Below are positions 60,737 to 64,000 of a stretch of DNA of 64,000 bases, in pieces. Source of the stretch: Streptomyces sp. RKND-216 (GTDB lineage: Bacteria > Actinomycetota > Actinomycetes > Streptomycetales > Streptomycetaceae); assembly GCF_004795255.1 (NCBI RefSeq), contig NZ_SSBQ01000002.1, forward strand, positions 2,685,501-2,749,500. Reading direction: 5' to 3'. Within the stretch, counting starts at the first letter, position 1. Every line of letters starts with the position of its first letter. The notes under the pieces are model-generated. The model was not told the DNA's origin, made no database searches, and saw only the letters and a list, made by a program, of their open reading frames with translations. The position numbers and the translations under genes were made by a program.

Positions 60737-61236
60737 GGTTGGCAAACGCCCTGTAGCCGCTGTTGATGTACAGTCACGTCCCGCGCAGGGGATGCCCGCC
60801 AATGCGGCCTTCACTCAATTCACCTCGTGCTGCACACGCATGCCCGAGATTCCGAACGAGAGATACAACCGTGCGCAAGTTCGGAACCCGTAATACCTGG
60901 AAGCGGATCGGATTGGCTGCTTCCCTCTCTACCCTCCCGTTGGCCCTCGCGAGCCCCGCTTGGGCTGTCGTGAAGTTCTCGTACATAGATGATGGAGTCG
61001 CCGGTTTCACCTCGCATCCACTGACGGATGACGGAGGTACCGGACCGAACAAGGTGGACTTCACCGGATGCCATACGTGGTCGGGGACAAGTGTGACTGT
61101 TCAGCTGCGTCGTGCTGTCATCGGACCCGACACCGGATACGACGAAAAGAAGTACACGGCATGCTTCAACGGTGGAACGTCGTCCGGCGAGTGGGGTGCC
61201 GGAATCGATGGCCACGACTACTACTTCAGACTCACG
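60545..61236 (+). repeat. Dispersed inverted duplication, copy B
   Basis: Inverted counterpart of 15607-16296, carrying the IS5-like 3' end and most of the secreted protein gene. Similarity ends abruptly at about 61236 inside the coding sequence. Confidence 0.85.
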
Positions 61237-61245
61237 GTGGTGTAA
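60871..61245 (+). CDS. Small secreted protein, copy B (C-terminally truncated)
   Basis: A 124-residue version of the protein at 15537-15968, starting with GTG (VRKFGTRNTWKRIGLAASLS). The signal peptide and both Cys are kept. After YYFRLT it ends in VV instead of the 23-residue KIDGSSQVGPTINVEE-type tail of copy A. The ribosome-binding site is weaker (GAGAGA instead of GAGAGG). It has no exporter genes beside it. It may still be secreted, or may be a pseudogene. Confidence 0.7.
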   Translation: MRKFGTRNTWKRIGLAASLSTLPLALASPAWAVVKFSYIDDGVAGFTSHPLTDDGGTGPNKVDFTGCHTWSGTSVTVQLRRAVIGPDTGYDEKKYTACFNGGTSSGEWGAGIDGHDYYFRLTVV

Positions 61246-61673
61246 GTAGCCGTTTCTCAACCGGATGTGGAACGTGCGGTCGAACAGGGTTCCTGGTCGG
61301 GTGATCTTCCGGCTGTGTGTGCATGAAGGCAGGGCCTCTCGGTAGCTCGGAGATGCGAATCCGACCGAGCGATGCCGGGAGGCCCTGTCGTCGTTGTTGT
61401 ACGCGCCCTCCGCCCACCGAGTTCAACTCCTTCGCCGTATCGTGCGACTGAGCTCTTTCCGACCTTGGTTTGGGCAGGTCGGGTGCAGGGTGAGGACGGC
61501 CGCTGCTGCCGGTGCCGGCCTGGGTCCAGGGGCAGGACGGGCAGCCGGGCACGTACGCGGGCCCGGCGGGAGCGGGCGCGGAGCCGTCGTGGTCCGTACG
61601 GACAGGGGTGCCATTCGGCCGTATCGCACCGGTCCGCCGGTCGCCCCTCGCACGTACGGGGTACACACCGGGC
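61246..61673. other. Gene-free junction with IS end fragments
   Basis: No gene. A near-palindromic block at about 61340-61392 (CAGGGCCTCTCGG ... CCGGGAGGCCCTG) looks like a pair of IS terminal repeats. At 61468-61510 the minus strand reads AVLTLHPTCPNQG, the tail of another IS5-like transposase. The region marks the right edge of the inserted module. Confidence 0.5.
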
Positions 61674-62174
61674 ATGAGGTATCTGGTCAGGGAACGCGTG
61701 TTCGGGATCGGCGAGGACTTCTGGGTGGAGGACGAGGACGGCGAGCGCGCCTTCCTCGTCGACGGCAAGGCGCTGCGCCTGCGGGAGACCTTCGAGCTGA
61801 AGGACCGTGCGGGGAACGTCCTCGCGGTGGTGCGGAAGAAGGCGGTCAGCCTGCGCGACACGATGCGCGTGGAGCGGGACGGCGAGGTCATGGTGACCGT
61901 GCGGGAGAAGCGCTTCACGCCGATGCGCAAGGTCTACCGCGCGGAGCTGGCCACGGGGGAGGAGCTGGAGATCCGCGGCGACCTCGTCGGCAAGGAGTAC
62001 GACATCGAGCACGACGGGCGACGGCTGGCCCGGGTGTCCCGCAAGTGGTTCCGGGTCCGCGACGCCTACGCCGTCGACGTGGAGCAGCCGGACGCGGACC
62101 CGGTGATGCTCATCGCCATCGCGGTGTGCGTGGACCGCCTGATGGAGTCCGAGGACGACGGCACGCTGGAATGA
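61674..62174 (+). CDS. LURP-one-related protein
   Basis: A 166-residue Tubby-like/LURP-one fold protein: MRYLVRERVFGIGEDFWVEDEDGERAFLVDGKAL..., repeated beta-hairpins (LRETFELKDRAGNVLAVVRKK, LRDTMRVERDGEVMVTVREKR) and a C-terminal hydrophobic helix (PVMLIAIAVCVDRLM). Function in bacteria is unknown. The ATG is close to a TACACA, suggesting a very short leader. Confidence 0.85.
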   Translation: MRYLVRERVFGIGEDFWVEDEDGERAFLVDGKALRLRETFELKDRAGNVLAVVRKKAVSLRDTMRVERDGEVMVTVREKRFTPMRKVYRAELATGEELEIRGDLVGKEYDIEHDGRRLARVSRKWFRVRDAYAVDVEQPDADPVMLIAIAVCVDRLMESEDDGTLE

Positions 62175-62189
62175 GGGGGCGGGCCGGGC

Positions 62190-62984
62190 TCAGAGGACGC
62201 GGTCCTTGAGGGCCGGGAAGGTGTCGCGGATGCGGGCGACCTCGGCGAGATCGAGGGTCGCGGTGAGCACCTGCTCCTCGGCGTCCTCGGCCTCGGCGAG
62301 CACCTCGCCCCAGGGGTCGATGATCGCGCTGCGGCCGGCCATGGGCACGCCGGCGTGGCTGCCGGAGGTGCCGCAGGCGAGGACGTACGCCTGGTTCTCC
62401 ACGGCGCGAGCGCGGGCCAGCAGGCTCCAGTGCCCGGCCCTGGCCCTGGGCCAGCCGGCGGGGACGACGAAGACGCGGGAACCGGCGTCGACCAGGCTGC
62501 GGAACTGTTCGGGGAACCGCAGGTCGTAGCAGGTGGCGAGGCCGATCACGGCGGCCGGGTGGTCGACGGTGACCGTTTCGGTGCCGGCGGCCATCAGGGT
62601 GGCCTCGCCGCGGTCGAAGCCGAAGCGGTGGATCTTCCGGTACGTCGCGGCGAGGGAGCCGTCGGGGGCGAAGACCAGCGAGGTGTTGAACAGTTCGCCG
62701 CCGGGGGCCCGTTCGACCACGGAGCCGGCGTGCAGCCAGACGTCCGCGTCGCGGGCGGCGGCGCTCATCGCAGCGGCGGTGGGCCCGTCGGCGGCGGGCT
62801 CGGCCTCGTCCTCGAAGCGGTCGAAGGAGAAGGCCCCGACGGGCCAGCCCTCCGGGAGGACGACCAGATCGGCGGCGGACTGCTCACGCACCATGCGGGC
62901 GGCGCGCTCCCGGCGGTCTGCGACCGGTTCGTCCGGGTCGACGCGGAGCTGGATCAGCGCGGCGCGGAGCGAGGAGCCGTGCAC
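62190..62984 (-). CDS. Carbon-nitrogen hydrolase (nitrilase superfamily)
   Basis: A 264-residue amidase-like enzyme. The catalytic triad is Glu in VVLPEGWPVG (about 43), Lys in YRKIHRFGFD (about 114) and Cys in LATCYDLRFPE (about 149). It starts with GTG (VHGSSLRAALIQLRVDPDEP), which gives the family's usual length; an ATG at 63032 would add 16 residues. It resembles the omega-amidase/deaminated glutathione amidase branch, but the substrate is uncertain. Confidence 0.9.
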   Translation of the reverse strand: MHGSSLRAALIQLRVDPDEPVADRRERAARMVREQSAADLVVLPEGWPVGAFSFDRFEDEAEPAADGPTAAAMSAAARDADVWLHAGSVVERAPGGELFNTSLVFAPDGSLAATYRKIHRFGFDRGEATLMAAGTETVTVDHPAAVIGLATCYDLRFPEQFRSLVDAGSRVFVVPAGWPRARAGHWSLLARARAVENQAYVLACGTSGSHAGVPMAGRSAIIDPWGEVLAEAEDAEEQVLTATLDLAEVARIRDTFPALKDRVL

Positions 62985-63117
62985 GGTACCACCGTCTCTT
63001 TCGGAAGGGGCGGAAGGGCATAGCATCGTCATCCAAAAGCACTGCCGGGGTGCCCGAGCGCAGCGTAACTTGAGAGCACCCGTACCGCGAACGCATCCGT
63101 ACCGCCCGAGGGGCCTC

Positions 63118-63945
63118 GTGACCGACCACCCAAGCCTGCAGCCCTACGTCGACGCCTGGACGCAGTCCATCGAAGCGATATCCGCACTGGTGCAGCCGCT
63201 TGCCGAGGGCGAGTGGAACCGCCGGACCGACTGCCCCGGGTGGTCGGTCCGTGACGTCGTCTCCCACATCATCGGCATCGAGTGCGAACTGCTCGGCGAC
63301 CCTCGCCCGATCCACTCCCTGCCCCGCGACCTGTACCACGTACGGGACGAGACGAGCCGTCACATGGAGGTGCAGGTCGACATCCGCCGGCACCACACGG
63401 CGCCGGAGATGACCAGCGAGCTGGAGTACACCGTCATCCGCCGCTCCCGGCAGCTGCGCAACGAGAAGCGGCAGCCGGACGACGAGGTGCGGCACGTGCT
63501 GCCGGGCAAGGACCCGATCACCCTCGAACGGCTTTTGCAGATACGGGCCTTCGACGTGTGGGTGCATGAACAGGACATCCGGCGGGCGCTGCGCACGCCG
63601 GGCGACCTGGATTCGGCGGCGGCGCACGTCTCCCGTGACGTGCTGGTCGCCGGGCTGCCGGGCGTGGTGAAGGCGGCGGGCGCGCCGACCGGTTCGGCGG
63701 TGGTGTTCGACGTGTCGGGGCCGGTGGAGTTCATGCGCACAGTGCGGGTCGACGAGGAGGGGCGGGCCACGGTCGACGGCAGCGTCTCACTGGGCCCGAC
63801 GGTGACGCTGTCGCTGGACTGGGAGACCTACGTACGGCTCGCCTGCGGGCGCACCCGGCCGGAGAAGGTCGCCGAGGACGTGAAGATCGAGGGCGACGCC
63901 GAGCTGGCGCAGCGCATCCTGCGTCACTTCGCCGTCACCCCGTAG
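63118..63945 (+). CDS. Maleylpyruvate isomerase/DinB-like metal-binding protein
   Basis: A 275-residue protein starting with GTG after GAGGGG. The N-terminal DinB-like domain has PLAEGEWNRRTDCPGWSVRDVVSHIIGIECELLG, with the first His of the metal site; the second part reads LLQIRAFDVWVHEQDIRRAL with another His pair. The C-terminal 100 residues form the MDMPI C-domain. It is typical of actinobacterial mycothiol-dependent DinB-type proteins. Confidence 0.9.
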   Translation: MTDHPSLQPYVDAWTQSIEAISALVQPLAEGEWNRRTDCPGWSVRDVVSHIIGIECELLGDPRPIHSLPRDLYHVRDETSRHMEVQVDIRRHHTAPEMTSELEYTVIRRSRQLRNEKRQPDDEVRHVLPGKDPITLERLLQIRAFDVWVHEQDIRRALRTPGDLDSAAAHVSRDVLVAGLPGVVKAAGAPTGSAVVFDVSGPVEFMRTVRVDEEGRATVDGSVSLGPTVTLSLDWETYVRLACGRTRPEKVAEDVKIEGDAELAQRILRHFAVTP

Positions 63946-63961
63946 GTCCGCGCGCCCCGCC

Positions 63962-63993
63962 GCCGTACGGGCTCCCCGCGGGCACCGTACGGC
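63962..63993 (+). terminator. Rho-independent terminator
   Basis: GCCGTACGG pairs perfectly with CCGTACGGC, followed by GCTTTT, 17 bases past the stop at 63945. Confidence 0.88.
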
Positions 63994-64000
63994 GCTTTTG

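Overview
The window looks like Streptomyces chromosome: very high GC, many GTG starts, ATGA/GTGA gene overlaps, actinobacterial families (SpoIIE-type phosphatase, Spo0M, mycothiol-dependent formaldehyde dehydrogenase, pSAM2-type mobile genes) and several apparently leaderless promoters. All calls come from reading the sequence; no database search was run.

Region 1 (1-11542) is a pSAM2-type actinomycete integrative and conjugative element (AICE). From the left edge it carries a tyrosine integrase (cut by the window), excisionase, RepSA-type rolling-circle initiator, a set of small Spd/transfer proteins, an FtsK-like TraSA DNA translocase, a short GntR repressor facing a palindromic operator, an XRE regulator and a Pif-like Nudix protein. 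Structured non-coding DNA follows, then a variable cargo block with a probable modification-dependent restriction endonuclease (SRA-like plus PD-(D/E)XK) divergent from an unknown gene. The element ends at the 3' half of a tRNA-Gly(CCC) gene (11491-11542).

Region 2 (11543-16681) is closed by a second identical 52-bp copy of that tRNA fragment (16630-16681). It has no integrase and looks like a cis-mobilizable element in tandem with the AICE. It holds a truncated IS110 element, a three-gene ABC transporter/membrane operon, a small secreted protein and an IS5-like remnant. The secreted protein and IS remnant recur in inverted orientation at 60.4-61.2 kb, inside core chromosome.

Region 3 (16.8-25.2 kb) is an arsenic resistance island: two ArsR repressors, three flavin-dependent oxidoreductases, an MFS transporter, ACR3 efflux pump and ArsC, followed by decayed thioredoxin reductase and cation diffusion facilitator genes. 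Similar ArsR boxes precede arsR1 and lie in the divergent oxidoreductase promoter.

Region 4 (25.2-33.4 kb) holds a helix-hairpin-helix-like small protein, Spo0M, a BlaI/M56 peptidase pair with BlaI-like palindromes nearby, an SRPBCC protein, a secreted RTX-repeat protein and a mycothiol formaldehyde detoxification pair.

Region 5 (33.5-39.4 kb) is a pyroglutamate (5-oxoproline) module: pyroglutamyl peptidase, a DUF969/DUF979 putative permease, a GntR regulator and pxpA-pxpB-pxpC. Two matching GntR operators sit inside the two promoters. pxpC carries a frameshift.

Region 6 (39.4-64 kb) is mostly core chromosome: YnfA, an anti-sigma-type kinase, Asp23 proteins with an ECF sigma factor, an EF-hand protein, a TetM/OtrA-like ribosomal protection protein, MetRS, a serine beta-lactamase-like protein, AspRS, a SpoIIE phosphatase, pirin, SseB-like protein, acyl-CoA dehydrogenase, M18 aminopeptidase and a thioredoxin/NHL protein. 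The IS-bounded insertion at 60.4-61.5 kb follows, then a LURP-one-like protein, a carbon-nitrogen hydrolase and a maleylpyruvate-isomerase-type protein.
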